This document shows positions 43,091 through 51,704 of a stretch of 64,000 nucleotides of DNA, piece after piece; position 1 is the stretch's first letter, and each line of letters opens with the position of its first letter. The notes below the pieces were generated by a model, which was not told the DNA's origin, ran no database searches, and was given only the letters and a program-made list of their open reading frames with translations. Source of the DNA: Cyanosarcina radialis HA8281-LM2 (GTDB taxonomy: Bacteria > Cyanobacteriota > Cyanobacteriia > Cyanobacteriales > CCAP-1448). A program made the translations under genes and the position numbers. The stretch lies in assembly GCA_019359615.1 (NCBI GenBank), contig JAHHHA010000019.1, positions 55,963 through 119,962 on the forward strand. The letters are read 5' to 3'.

Positions 43091-43375
43091 CTAGAAAATA
43101 CTCCTATTTTTGAATGAGGATGTAATCGATCGCTTTTAAAAGCTATTGGCATACATAAATTACGCTGCTACTGAAATAATGTTCCCCTAGATATCTCAGG
43201 GATACATCCCAACATCTACCGACATTTACTAGAAGTGTTTCATTTAATTACGTAATTGTACGTAGGAACATTGATGTCTTAACCTGCGGTGCATTTAAAT
43301 AGAATATTTGAGGCGATGCCAGCAGCCCTCAACCCATCTCCCCATCTCCCCATCTCCCCATCTCCCCCTCCCCTT
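43091..43375. other. 285-bp divergent intergenic region
   Basis: Lies between the V4R cluster (minus) and the GNAT gene (plus), so it holds both promoters. At 43246-43262 ATTACGTAATTGTACGTA gives overlapping palindromes (TTACGTAA, TACGTA) that could be a regulator site. At 43330-43372 is a CATCTCCC tandem repeat, just before the GNAT start. Confidence 0.45.
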
Positions 43376-43945
43376 ATGTTTCCTTATCAAATCGATCGCG
43401 AAATTACTTTACGGTTGCTAGAGGCATCTGATGCTGAGGCGCTGTTTGAACTAACCGACCGCAATCGCGCCTACCTGCGCCAATGGCTGCCATGGCTAGA
43501 CTTTACTGCCAGAGTTGAAGATTCGCTCGGTTTCATTGAAGCTACCCATCGCCAGCGGGCCCAAGACAACGGATACATCTTAGGGGTTTGGTATGGCGGT
43601 CAACTGGTTGGTATAGTGGGGCATCACTACCTCGATCGTGCAAATCGCTCTACGCAGTTGGGATACTGGCTAGCAGAAGACTTTCAAGGCCGAGGAATTA
43701 TGACGAGGACCGTTCGCGCCCTGATCGAGGTGACTTTCAACAATCTGCGAATTAACCGCATCGAAATTCGCTGTGCGACTGAAAATCAGCCTAGTTGCAG
43801 GTTAGCCGAGCGATTGGGAGCCTATTTGGAGGGAACTATTCGCGATGCCGAGTGGCTGTACGATCGATTTGTAGACCATCGCATTTACAGCATTCTGGCC
43901 AGAGAGTGGAAAAAATTACCTGGTGATATAAAATCCGGTTGTTAA
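43376..43945 (+). CDS. GNAT acetyltransferase, RimJ/RimL type
   Basis: About 189 residues from the ATG at 43376. The frame opens at 43289 but codons 1-29 translate the CATCTCCC repeat. The acetyltransferase fold is clear: ITLRLLEASDAEALFEL, then QLGYWLAEDFQGRGIMTRTV (acetyl-CoA loop) and NRIEIRCATENQPSCRLAER. Family members acetylate N-termini of ribosomal proteins or small molecules. The acceptor here is unknown. Confidence 0.9.
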   Translation: MFPYQIDREITLRLLEASDAEALFELTDRNRAYLRQWLPWLDFTARVEDSLGFIEATHRQRAQDNGYILGVWYGGQLVGIVGHHYLDRANRSTQLGYWLAEDFQGRGIMTRTVRALIEVTFNNLRINRIEIRCATENQPSCRLAERLGAYLEGTIRDAEWLYDRFVDHRIYSILAREWKKLPGDIKSGC

Positions 43946-44076
43946 AACCTTGAATCCAGCCCTCACCCCCTGCCCCTTATCCCCAGAGGGGGCCCCACCT
44001 TCCCCTCTCCCGTGGGAGAGGGGTGCCCGTTAGGGCGGGGTGAGGGCAAACCAACTTTTGCTAAGCAAATTTGGTA
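43935..44076. repeat. R1 palindromic repeat, complete unit
   Basis: AATCCGGTTGTTAAAACC, then CAGCCCTCACCCCC, then CCCCTCTCCCGTGGGAG and GGGTGAGGGC. It lies between the convergent GNAT and NurA genes. Confidence 0.75.
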
Positions 44077-44083
44077 TCATTCA

Positions 44084-45382
44084 TCAAGCGATACTGCCGC
44101 GCTTGCGAGCTTCCTTAGAAGATATGCCGACGTTTCTCAAGCCAGAGCGGATCATGTATTGTTCTAGGAAGGCAAAAAACCGAGCGCGATCGCTTCCTCT
44201 AACTACTGCTTGATTGTGTGCTTCTGCCAATGCTACCGGATATCCATAACCTTTTTGAACTTGAGCCAGCATCAAACTCAAAGCTTGGTTGAATAGAGTT
44301 GAGTTTTCCGCTACCCAAGCTGGGACTTCAATCCGCGCGATTTCCGTCCCGACGTGAGCGTAACAAAAATAGACGCGATGAGCGCCATAAAGATCGAGAA
44401 TTTGGGCAGAACTGCGCCATAAGGGGCCGCGTTCTCCCGGTTGCAATTGGGAGGCCCACAGCATCGTATCTCGCAGCGGCTCGAAAAATTGGCACGGGGT
44501 CCGTTCTAATTGAGCGCAATAGCTCAAACAGTCGGGCTGGGGATGGCTGCAAGCTGGCAATCGCAGGAAATTGAGGGCTTCAATACTTCTAGCAGAACTT
44601 AAATAACCCATGAGGGGAATTTGGGCTAATCGCAGTTTTTCCCAAGCTTCCAGAATCGGTACTAAAATGCGATCGCGTGCCTCTACTGGCAACGGTTCCA
44701 AAAACCAATAAATCAAAGAACCATCCACCATCGCCAAACAAGGCTGTTGAGTATTTCCTTCGGAGTTCGGAATTCGGATTTTGCCTGTCCCCTTCTGCTC
44801 CTCTGCTCCCCTGCTCCCCTGCTCCCTCTGCTCCCCCTCTCTCCCCATCTCCCTATCTCCCCATCTCCCTATCTCCCCCCACCACTCGCAGGCAAGTTCG
44901 GTTAAGGCCACAGCTTCGGATGCAGTACGTCGGTAGCCCATCCATTCTTCGGTGCGAATGCCCCACTGCCGTGAAACATAGAGATCTTCCGGCTGATAGA
45001 AAACTTCTGGCAGGCTGTCTAATAAAGGATGCAAATTCTGTCCGTAGTGCAACATCACCCTACCGATATTAATGAGATAGCAGTAGGCAATTTCGTGATG
45101 GCTGGGAGAAATCTGAGAGCCATCGGTGGCAATTACCGTATGGTTTTTAGGGGCTACATCGATCGAGATCCGAGTATTCAAAGGTTCCACTGGTACGGCT
45201 GCTGTAAATAGCAACCGCTCGCGCCAATCTTGTTGCTTCTGCACCAGTTCTGCTTGCTGGGCTTGCGCTATAGTTAGCATCTGCTGAGCGCGATCGAGTT
45301 TTTGCTTGCTGGCAGTAACTTCAGTAGTGAGGTGCTGGCTGATGCCTTGCATGGCCTGAGCTAGTCTGGTTAAATCTAGCAT
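44084..45382 (-). CDS. NurA domain protein (single-strand/double-strand nuclease fold)
   Basis: A 432-residue protein. N-terminal coiled coil (ASKQKLDRAQQMLTIAQAQQ) leads to the NurA core: VIATDGSQI has the first catalytic acid, CLAMVDGSLIYWFLE the second. AQIPLMGYLSSARS, ARIEVPAWVA and the last KGYGYPVALAEAHNQAV complete the RNase H-like nuclease fold. NurA acts with HerA in archaeal break resection; in cyanobacteria the partner is not known and HerA is not in this window. Residues about 165-207 are repeat-coded (see findings) and are absent from the conserved fold. Confidence 0.88.
   Translation of the reverse strand: MLDLTRLAQAMQGISQHLTTEVTASKQKLDRAQQMLTIAQAQQAELVQKQQDWRERLLFTAAVPVEPLNTRISIDVAPKNHTVIATDGSQISPSHHEIAYCYLINIGRVMLHYGQNLHPLLDSLPEVFYQPEDLYVSRQWGIRTEEWMGYRRTASEAVALTELACEWWGEIGRWGDREMGREGEQREQGSRGAEEQKGTGKIRIPNSEGNTQQPCLAMVDGSLIYWFLEPLPVEARDRILVPILEAWEKLRLAQIPLMGYLSSARSIEALNFLRLPACSHPQPDCLSYCAQLERTPCQFFEPLRDTMLWASQLQPGERGPLWRSSAQILDLYGAHRVYFCYAHVGTEIARIEVPAWVAENSTLFNQALSLMLAQVQKGYGYPVALAEAHNQAVVRGSDRARFFAFLEQYMIRSGLRNVGISSKEARKRGSIA
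44760..44882. repeat. CATCTCCC/CTGCTCCC tandem repeat inside the NurA gene
   Basis: Units CTGCTCCC and CATCTCCC/TATCTCCC iterate for over 100 bp, the same STRR family as at 43330-43372. Read on the minus strand it adds Gly/Glu/Arg-rich residues (GEIGRWGDREMGREGEQREQ) and keeps the frame open. Confidence 0.85.
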
Positions 45383-45715
45383 CGATCGAATTGTTGAGGG
45401 GTGAATTTAGGAGTTTAGGAGTTTAGAACATACATAGTGGAACAACACAGCTAAAACAGTGCAATAGCCGTAGGTTGGGTTGTAGGCGTAGCCTTAAGGC
45501 AGGGTACGGAGTGAAACCCAACAAACCCCACCATAATGCTTCTGGCTATATTTTTCTTTTTCAATTATAGCGATCGCTCCAAAAATCCCTCAACGCTGCC
45601 GATAGTTGTAAGTTTAACCGACTTTTTGGGCAATATATCCTTGGGGAAGTTGAAAATGGCATAATAAGTTAGCTAACGCTTCTAGATTGTTTTCAGGCAG
45701 TATCGACTTAACCAA
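45383..45715. other. 333-bp gap with R3 repeat
   Basis: Between the divergent NurA and ABC-transporter genes. Positions 45472-45541 are an R3 unit (GTAGGTTGGGTTGTAGGC, GAAACCCAACAAACCCC, CATAATGCTTCTGG). The left part has GGAGTTTAGG direct repeats (45410-45427). The right 170 bases are plain AT-rich DNA that probably contains the promoter of the polysaccharide operon. Confidence 0.55.
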
Positions 45716-47467
45716 ATGATTAGTTATCTATCAAAGTTTATCTATATTCTCGCAGGACAAAAGTATCGCCTGCTAATTTTGATATTCTTTTTTTTGTTGA
45801 CTTCTCTGTTTGATACTTTAGGCATTGGTTTGATCGGGCCGTTTATTGCTTTAGCTAATTCGCCAAAGCAGATTCACAAACACGAGATCTTAAATCAACT
45901 TTATTTGCGATCGGGGTTGCCATCAGAAAGTATTTTTATTGCTGCCTTCGGCTTGATTTTAATATTAATTTTTTACATCAAGGGTTTTTTGAGTTTTCGA
46001 GTCAACAAATATATATTCTATTTCAGCTACAAACAAAGAAGCGAATTGTGTCAGCGGTTGATGAGAACTTATTTAACCGCACCTTACAGCTTTCACCTGC
46101 AAAAAAATACGGCTAACTTAATTCATAATATTTCTCATGAAACTTATGGGTTTTGTAATTATATTATGCTTCCCATTTTAAATGGAAGTGCTTATGGGGT
46201 TGTCATTATTTTCATATCGATATTGTTGATTTACACTAGCGCGATCGCTTCTTTGTTCATTTTAGGCATTCTGCTAATTCCAGTTTTTATTTATAAGAAC
46301 GCTCGCAAAAACTTAGGCAATTGGGGAAAAGAACTATCGAAGGCACATACAGCAACTATTAAGACCATAAATCATGGCTTGGGAGGGTTGAAAGAGACTA
46401 AAGTTATTGGCTGCGAACCCTACTTTGAAGCGGAAATACGTCATCATGTAGAGCGGGCAGCTACAGCAGAGACGGCGGCTCAAACCTTTAGATTTTTCCC
46501 TCGTCTGTTAGTCGAATCGTTTTTAGTCACATTCCTAGTTGGCTTCACATCGATCGTCCTAATTTATCAAAATAATACTCAAAATATTACTGGAATTTTA
46601 AGTATTTTCGCCCTAGCTTCAATTCGCCTCATTCCGTCGATCAACCAAGTCACAACCGCCGCAGCTTCTCTCAAAAACCACAGTTACGTTCTCAACAAAC
46701 TATATCTAGATCTAAAAGAAATAGAAGGCATAGAAACAAACAGGGTTGAGAGTAAGTCTGCAACCCCCTTTAAAGAGCGAATAGTTCTAAATAGCGTTAC
46801 TTACTACTATCCTAACAGTCAAGAGCCAGCTTTAAAAGATTTAAGCCTGACGATCGCTAAAGGTGAAGCTATTGGATTGATCGGCAAATCGGGAGCCGGG
46901 AAAACTACCTTAGTAGATGTAATTTTAGGACTGTTAGAACTCGAAAGTGGAGATATTCAAGTCGATGGAGTTTCAATTTATCAAGATCTGCGCTATTGGC
47001 AAAATTTGATCGGTTATATCCCCCAAACAATTTTCTTAATGGACGATACGATCGAGAAAAATATCGCTTTCGGCGTTCCCGAAGAATCGATCGATCCAGA
47101 AAAAATCGATAAAGCCATTCGAGACGCTCAACTGGCGGAGTTAGTTGCCGAATTACCCGATGGAGTGAAAACGGTTGTAGGCGAACGGGGGGTGCGATTA
47201 TCGGGGGGACAAAGGCAGCGGATCGGGATTGCTAGAGTGCTTTATCACGAACGAGAAATTTTAGTTTTAGATGAGGCTACCTCAGCTTTGGATGACGAAA
47301 CCGAAAAGTTGGTAAATGAGTCAATTAAATCTTTAAGCGGCAACAAAACCTTAATTATTATCGCCCACCGCTTGAGTACCGTAGAACATTGCGATCGCAT
47401 CTATCTATTGGAAAAAGGCAAAGTAGTCAAATCGGGTAAATACCAAGAAGTTGTGGCCAGCCATTAA
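45716..47467 (+). CDS. ABC exporter, fused membrane and ATPase domains (polysaccharide locus)
   Basis: A 583-residue half-transporter. Residues 1-330 hold five to six membrane helices. The C-terminal ATPase has Walker A GKSGAGKTTL, Q-loop YIPQTIFLMD, signature LSGGQRQRIGIARVL, Walker B ILVLDEATSAL and switch histidine IIAHRLSTV. It is of the MsbA/PglK-like lipid-oligosaccharide exporter type. It stands first in a plus-strand series with two glycosyltransferases and a cyanoexosortase, so export or flipping of a lipid-linked glycan is likely. Confidence 0.92.
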   Translation: MISYLSKFIYILAGQKYRLLILIFFFLLTSLFDTLGIGLIGPFIALANSPKQIHKHEILNQLYLRSGLPSESIFIAAFGLILILIFYIKGFLSFRVNKYIFYFSYKQRSELCQRLMRTYLTAPYSFHLQKNTANLIHNISHETYGFCNYIMLPILNGSAYGVVIIFISILLIYTSAIASLFILGILLIPVFIYKNARKNLGNWGKELSKAHTATIKTINHGLGGLKETKVIGCEPYFEAEIRHHVERAATAETAAQTFRFFPRLLVESFLVTFLVGFTSIVLIYQNNTQNITGILSIFALASIRLIPSINQVTTAAASLKNHSYVLNKLYLDLKEIEGIETNRVESKSATPFKERIVLNSVTYYYPNSQEPALKDLSLTIAKGEAIGLIGKSGAGKTTLVDVILGLLELESGDIQVDGVSIYQDLRYWQNLIGYIPQTIFLMDDTIEKNIAFGVPEESIDPEKIDKAIRDAQLAELVAELPDGVKTVVGERGVRLSGGQRQRIGIARVLYHEREILVLDEATSALDDETEKLVNESIKSLSGNKTLIIIAHRLSTVEHCDRIYLLEKGKVVKSGKYQEVVASH

Positions 47468-47472
47468 AAATT

Positions 47473-48723
47473 ATGACGGGAAAAGCAGACAGCAGCGATC
47501 GTCAGATAATGTTATTCGATCTTTCGATCGAAGGACACCATCCTGCTTATATTCAACATTTAATTCAATATTGGTGCAATCGCCAAGTATCTGGATGTCT
47601 CCACATCGTGGTTTCTCCCAAATTCCTAGAACGCCATGCCGATGTCGTCGGCTTAGCCGCCGACTACCCGGAAAGTAAAGTTAATTTCGTCGCCATCTCT
47701 CCAACTGCCGCTGCCAGTTTGAAATCGAATAAATCTGGGGTGAGTCGCACGATTCGCGCTTTCCAAGAGTGGGATTTATTATGTCAGTATGCTACTTCCT
47801 TAAAGGCAACTCATTGTTTGCCGATGTACTTCGATACCTGTATGTTGCCCCTAGCTGTAGGTAAAAACCCGCCCTGCCCGATTTCTGGGATCTACTTTAA
47901 GCCTACATTTCATTACGATCGATTCGATCGCTTTACTCCTTCGTGGAAATATCGCCTGCAACAAGTGCGAGAACGGCAAATTCTATCTGCTAACTTGCAA
48001 AAGCCCCAACTGCAAACTTTATTCTGCTTAGATCCATTGGTTGTCAAATACATCGAATCGTTTCAGGGTGCTTTCAAGGCGATACCCGTACCAGATCCAG
48101 TAACGATAGCGCCCGTATCCGAACCGCAAGTTATCGAACTGCGGCAACGATTGCGCATTGAACCGGGCAGAAAGATATTGCTGTTATTTGGGGCGCTGAC
48201 ATCGCGCAAAGGCATCGGGCAACTGCTAGCAGCCTTAGCCCTCTTACCGCCGGAATTGGGCGAGAAAGTCTGTTTGCTGTTGGTAGGGCAAGCCAATCCG
48301 TCAAAGCAAGTTGAAATTGCCTCTCAGATTGCTGCTATTTCTCCCCATATCAAGCTGCAAATTCTCAGTCACTATGAGTTCGTTGCCGAATCAGAAGTCC
48401 AAGCATATTTTCATCTGGCAGATATCGTCTTAGCACCTTACCAGCGGCATATGGGCATGAGTGGAATTTTGATGTTAGCAGCAGCAGCAGGCAAACCCGT
48501 ATTGAGTTCCGACTACGGCTTAATGGGAGAAATCGTCAAGCGCCATCGTTTGGGAATGACGGTTGACTCTACCCAGCCTGCGGAGATTGCTAGAGGGTTA
48601 ACTCAATTTCTGTTACAGTCGAGTGAGGAGTTAGGGGATGGTGAGGCTATGCGATCGTTTGCCGAGCAAAATTCCGCAGAGAAATTTGCTAGTAAGATAT
48701 TTCAACATATTTTAAATTTTTGA
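47473..48723 (+). CDS. GT-B glycosyltransferase (GT4-like)
   Basis: A 416-residue cytoplasmic enzyme. The N-terminal Rossmann domain has LFDLSIEGHHPAYIQHLIQ, and the C-terminal one has GRKILLLFGALTSRKGIGQL, LLLVGQA and MLAAAAGKPVLSSDYGLMGE, the nucleotide-sugar motif. It likely adds a sugar to a lipid-linked glycan. It follows the ABC exporter gene with a 5-bp gap, suggesting coupled expression. The sugar donor is unknown. Confidence 0.88.
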   Translation: MTGKADSSDRQIMLFDLSIEGHHPAYIQHLIQYWCNRQVSGCLHIVVSPKFLERHADVVGLAADYPESKVNFVAISPTAAASLKSNKSGVSRTIRAFQEWDLLCQYATSLKATHCLPMYFDTCMLPLAVGKNPPCPISGIYFKPTFHYDRFDRFTPSWKYRLQQVRERQILSANLQKPQLQTLFCLDPLVVKYIESFQGAFKAIPVPDPVTIAPVSEPQVIELRQRLRIEPGRKILLLFGALTSRKGIGQLLAALALLPPELGEKVCLLLVGQANPSKQVEIASQIAAISPHIKLQILSHYEFVAESEVQAYFHLADIVLAPYQRHMGMSGILMLAAAAGKPVLSSDYGLMGEIVKRHRLGMTVDSTQPAEIARGLTQFLLQSSEELGDGEAMRSFAEQNSAEKFASKIFQHILNF

Positions 48724-48775
48724 TATATAACGCAGATGAATACAGATGAACGCAGATAAACGCAGATACACATGA
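48724..48775. repeat. ACGCAGATAAACGCAGATGAA short repeat (left arm)
   Basis: Units of AACGCAGATGAATACAGATG and AACGCAGATAAACGCAGATA run into the SMR-like gene's start. The reverse-complement family member lies at 49196-49235 on the other side of that gene, and another at 60196-60238. Confidence 0.7.
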
Positions 48776-49137
48776 ACTCGATCGCAAACCCATGGATTTT
48801 AGTTTTTCTGGCTGGCATTAATACTTGCATCGGCAATCTGTTATTAAAAAAATCTCGCATGGTAGCTATAGATTCGGCTACAGATGGCAGCTTGGTATCG
48901 TTAATTTTTTCCCCTTGGTTTATGGGGGGATTATTTTTCTTTGGTGTCAACGTTATCATCTTTACCAAATCCTTAGACAAACTGCCAGTTTCAGTTGCTT
49001 ACCCTGTCTTAGCTGGATTAGGTTTTGCCTTGTTAGTTGTATCAGGTAATTGGATTTTCGGCGAACGTCTGGGCTTGAGCCAACTAATGGGAGTTGGTTT
49101 GATTTTAATTGGTATTATTATCGTTTCTAGATCTTAA
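48772..49137 (+). CDS. SMR/EamA-like four-helix transporter
   Basis: A 121-residue protein with four hydrophobic helices (residues 10-25, 45-65, 75-95, 100-120) of the SMR/DMT type: LDKLPVSVAYPVLAGLGFAL followed by IFGERLGLSQLMGVGLILIG is the family core. Small DMT proteins such as ArnE/F flip lipid-linked sugars, so its place between a glycosyltransferase and an exosortase suggests glycan handling. A multidrug role is possible but less consistent with context. Confidence 0.85.
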   Translation: MNSIANPWILVFLAGINTCIGNLLLKKSRMVAIDSATDGSLVSLIFSPWFMGGLFFFGVNVIIFTKSLDKLPVSVAYPVLAGLGFALLVVSGNWIFGERLGLSQLMGVGLILIGIIIVSRS

Positions 49138-49195
49138 AGTAGCTTGGCAACACATTCAATCTTTCGCACAAATTAATAACCCATCAATTACATCT

Positions 49196-49235
49196 CTTGT
49201 TCATCTGTGTTTATCTGTGTTTATCTGTGGTTTTT
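49196..49235. repeat. CATCTGTGTTTATCTGTG repeat (right arm)
   Basis: TTCATCTGTGTTTATCTG and GTTTATCTGTGGTTTTT are the inverted form of the repeat at 48724-48775. The two arms enclose the SMR-like gene. Confidence 0.7.
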
Positions 49236-49286
49236 ATAATTTCCTGTTTCACTAGGTAAGACAGCTATTAAATCGATCGCCCTCTC

Positions 49287-50153
49287 ATGAAATCCAATCA
49301 ATTTTTTGAACTATTACGACAAGATCGAGTTTGGTTGTTGGGTATTGGATTAGGTTTAATCGCTCTCCATGTGATTTTAACTTGGCAAACTGGGCAAGAT
49401 GAAGTTATAGGAAGTAGCATTCTATTTTGGAGTGCCATTAGCTTGTTAATCTGGAAAAAGCGCCAGCAATTAAATCTGCAAAGCAGCTATGTAGCGACTT
49501 GCTTGGGACTATTTATCTTGACTATAATTTTAATTAAAAGTAGTTTTCTCTCGGATTTCGATTTTTTCTTGCGGATCTTACCTTTGCTCTCAGCCTTGAG
49601 CTTGGGATTAATTGCTTCTGGCATCAGAGGCTTAAAGCAATATTGGCGAGAGTTAGTTATTCTTGGCTTTTTTATCCCCCATAGCGGGATGCTAGCGCAA
49701 ATTTTTGATATATCGCAACTGACGGCACGAGCGACTACTTACTTGCTTTTATATTTAGGTTTTGAAGTGAACCTCAATGGGATAAATATTATCATGCCTA
49801 CTGGCAGCGTTGAGGTCAATACTGGCTGCTCTGGTTACAGCGTGATGCTACAAGTATTAGGAATATCGGTTATCTGCTTGATGATGTTTCCAGCGACAAC
49901 CAAACAAAAAATTATCTTGCCAATATTAGCAGTTTTAATTGGATTTGTCGTAAATTTGCTGCGAGTAGGGCTAATGGCTCTTCTGGTTGCATACACTCAA
50001 GATAATTCGTTTAAATACTGGCATGACGATGAAGGTTCTCTGATTTTCTCGGTAATTGCAGTCTTAATTTTTGCCCCGATTTATTATTGGTGGTTTCATC
50101 CAGATAACGCCATCGATGAAGAAGAGACAAAAACAGAGGGTGAAACCTCATGA
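49287..50153 (+). CDS. crtA: Cyanoexosortase, A type (membrane cysteine transpeptidase)
   Basis: A 288-residue protein with about eight membrane helices. The exosortase catalytic residues are Cys181 in NTGCSGYSVMLQVLG, Arg226 in NLLRVGLMA, and His246 in YWHDDEGSLIF. Exosortases process C-terminal PEP-CTERM-like sorting signals during exopolysaccharide-linked export. I favour the cyanoexosortase A type because the next gene and the HpsJ-like gene match that system. Its stop overlaps the next start (ATGA), indicating coupling. No PEP-CTERM-type substrate protein is in this window. Confidence 0.85.
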   Translation: MKSNQFFELLRQDRVWLLGIGLGLIALHVILTWQTGQDEVIGSSILFWSAISLLIWKKRQQLNLQSSYVATCLGLFILTIILIKSSFLSDFDFFLRILPLLSALSLGLIASGIRGLKQYWRELVILGFFIPHSGMLAQIFDISQLTARATTYLLLYLGFEVNLNGINIIMPTGSVEVNTGCSGYSVMLQVLGISVICLMMFPATTKQKIILPILAVLIGFVVNLLRVGLMALLVAYTQDNSFKYWHDDEGSLIFSVIAVLIFAPIYYWWFHPDNAIDEEETKTEGETS

Positions 50154-50836
50154 TTCGCCCCCCAAATTTGCGCTTATTTTTGCTAGCGATCGCTTTTAGT
50201 GGCACGATCTTAGTTGCAGGCAGAGCGATTATTTACCCCGCTACTGCCGTCAACGGTGTAGTTCGTCCTGCTGATTTTGCTTTTCCTTTAGAAGTACCAC
50301 TACTAGAATGGCAACCTAAGCCCAGCAGTCCCTTGAATAGCCGCGTCTCTCCACCGCCAGAACTATTAGCTAGCAGACTGTATCGATACCATCGAGCCAA
50401 CCTCGATCTCGATATCGAAATGCGATATACGATCGAAAAAGCTGGCAGCGTTATCAACTTCGTTCGTGCTTACACGACAATTCCTGTATCGGCACTTAGC
50501 GTTGAATCCCGTCGCGATCGCTACCAAACATCAGTAGGATTTTACACTCTGTTCGTTCATCAAAAACGCGCCTATCTTAGCAGTTGCATTAATCCGCTAG
50601 GTAGCAGTACGGTGTTATCTCCCCAATTTCATCGCAATCGGTATACTTACGATGTCAAGTTCGAGCGTGTAGTAAAATGGCTGTTCAGTCGCGAAAACAT
50701 TCGAGATTTTCGCTGTTTGTGGACACAATTATCTATCCCTGTCAACAGCATTTCTGCTGAAGATGACTACGCAATTTTAGAAAAAGCATGGTTTTCCTGG
50801 TATCAATGGTGGCAACCACGCTTTCCTCAACCTTAG
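50150..50836 (+). CDS. Cyanoexosortase system-associated protein
   Basis: A 228-residue protein with one N-terminal membrane helix (LFLLAIAFSGTILVAGRAII) followed by an extracytoplasmic domain with LASRLYRYHRANLDLDIEMR, VHQKRAYLSSCINPLGSS and a C-terminal WFSWYQWWQ. Such companion proteins are encoded next to cyanoexosortases and probably assist catalysis or recognition, but the mechanism is unknown. It overlaps the exosortase gene by 4 bases. Confidence 0.82.
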   Translation: MIRPPNLRLFLLAIAFSGTILVAGRAIIYPATAVNGVVRPADFAFPLEVPLLEWQPKPSSPLNSRVSPPPELLASRLYRYHRANLDLDIEMRYTIEKAGSVINFVRAYTTIPVSALSVESRRDRYQTSVGFYTLFVHQKRAYLSSCINPLGSSTVLSPQFHRNRYTYDVKFERVVKWLFSRENIRDFRCLWTQLSIPVNSISAEDDYAILEKAWFSWYQWWQPRFPQP

Positions 50837-50873
50837 TTCACCTTAGTTTGTTTTTGAAATCGAGTTATTGATT

Positions 50874-51572
50874 ATGGCCAGAATAGATCGTAAATGGCTA
50901 CCTAGTTCTCTCCTCAGACCGATAGGATATTGTTTGTTAGGACTGACATTGTTTGACTGGGTAGCGCTAATCGTCCCCATCATTTTAGGTTCTCAGAAAT
51001 GGAATCACTCTGATTGGAGATTCCAAACTATCGGGCAGCTAATTGACAAAGTGCCCGTAGTCTTATTGGCAATGGCTTTGATATTTTACGATCCAGATAG
51101 TATCAAAAGCAAATTGGAAGAAATACTCTTAAGAGTTTTTCATTGGATGGCTTTAGGGTTAGCAATTTTCTTCTTAGCGATCGCTCCTTTATTGGGGGCC
51201 GATGCTTTCAAATTGCGCAAGAAAATGGATACCCAAATCAATAATGATATTTCTTGGAGGTTATCTGTATTAGGGCAAGCAGAAAAAAGAGTAAATCTTG
51301 CCAATATTAGCGGCAGAAGTCTTGAAGATATCAATAATGCCCTCATCCAATTAAAGATTTTGCCCGAACAATCGCTGGAGACGAACAATATAGCATCGGC
51401 GAGACAAGAAATCTTATTGAGGATAAATCAAGCCAAACAAGAAGTGAGAACTAAAACCGAAAAAGATTGGAGAAGAAGGCGCGTTTATCTCCTCAATTAT
51501 TCTGTCAAATGGTTCATCGGAGCTATAATTTCAGTAGTAATCTTTGCCTACATTTGGCGAATTACTCGCTAG
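50874..51572 (+). CDS. HpsJ-like protein, cyanoexosortase-associated
   Basis: About 232 residues; the ATG at 50874 is preferred to the TTG at 50868. Two N-terminal helices (LLGLTLFDWVALIVPIILG and VVLLAMALIFYD), a third near residue 95 (ALGLAIFFLAIAPLLG), a helical mid-part with SWRLSVLGQAEKRV, and a last helix at the C-terminus. This matches the HpsJ-like proteins found beside cyanoexosortase A. HpsJ proper is needed for hormogonium polysaccharide in Nostoc. An envelope role in glycan secretion is inferred. Confidence 0.8.
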   Translation: MARIDRKWLPSSLLRPIGYCLLGLTLFDWVALIVPIILGSQKWNHSDWRFQTIGQLIDKVPVVLLAMALIFYDPDSIKSKLEEILLRVFHWMALGLAIFFLAIAPLLGADAFKLRKKMDTQINNDISWRLSVLGQAEKRVNLANISGRSLEDINNALIQLKILPEQSLETNNIASARQEILLRINQAKQEVRTKTEKDWRRRRVYLLNYSVKWFIGAIISVVIFAYIWRITR

Positions 51573-51589
51573 TTGGGAGAGAGGGCGAG

Positions 51590-51692
51590 AAAAGTCAAAA
51601 GTCAAAAGTCAAAAGTCAAAAATTAACTCTAAATTCTGAACTCCTGAACTTCTGTTGGCGCAGCCTGCGCTCGGCGCATACTTCTGAACTTC
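51590..51692. repeat. AGTCAAA and ACTTCTGA tandem repeats with an inserted palindrome
   Basis: AAGTCAAA units (51592-51625) are followed by ACTCCTGA/ACTTCTGA units. Between two of those, at 51655-51681, lies GGCGCAGCCTGCGCTCGGCG, a palindromic element that splits one unit. The spacer separates the HpsJ-like gene from the last glycosyltransferase. Confidence 0.75.
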
Positions 51693-51704
51693 TCATTAAT
51701 TAGT

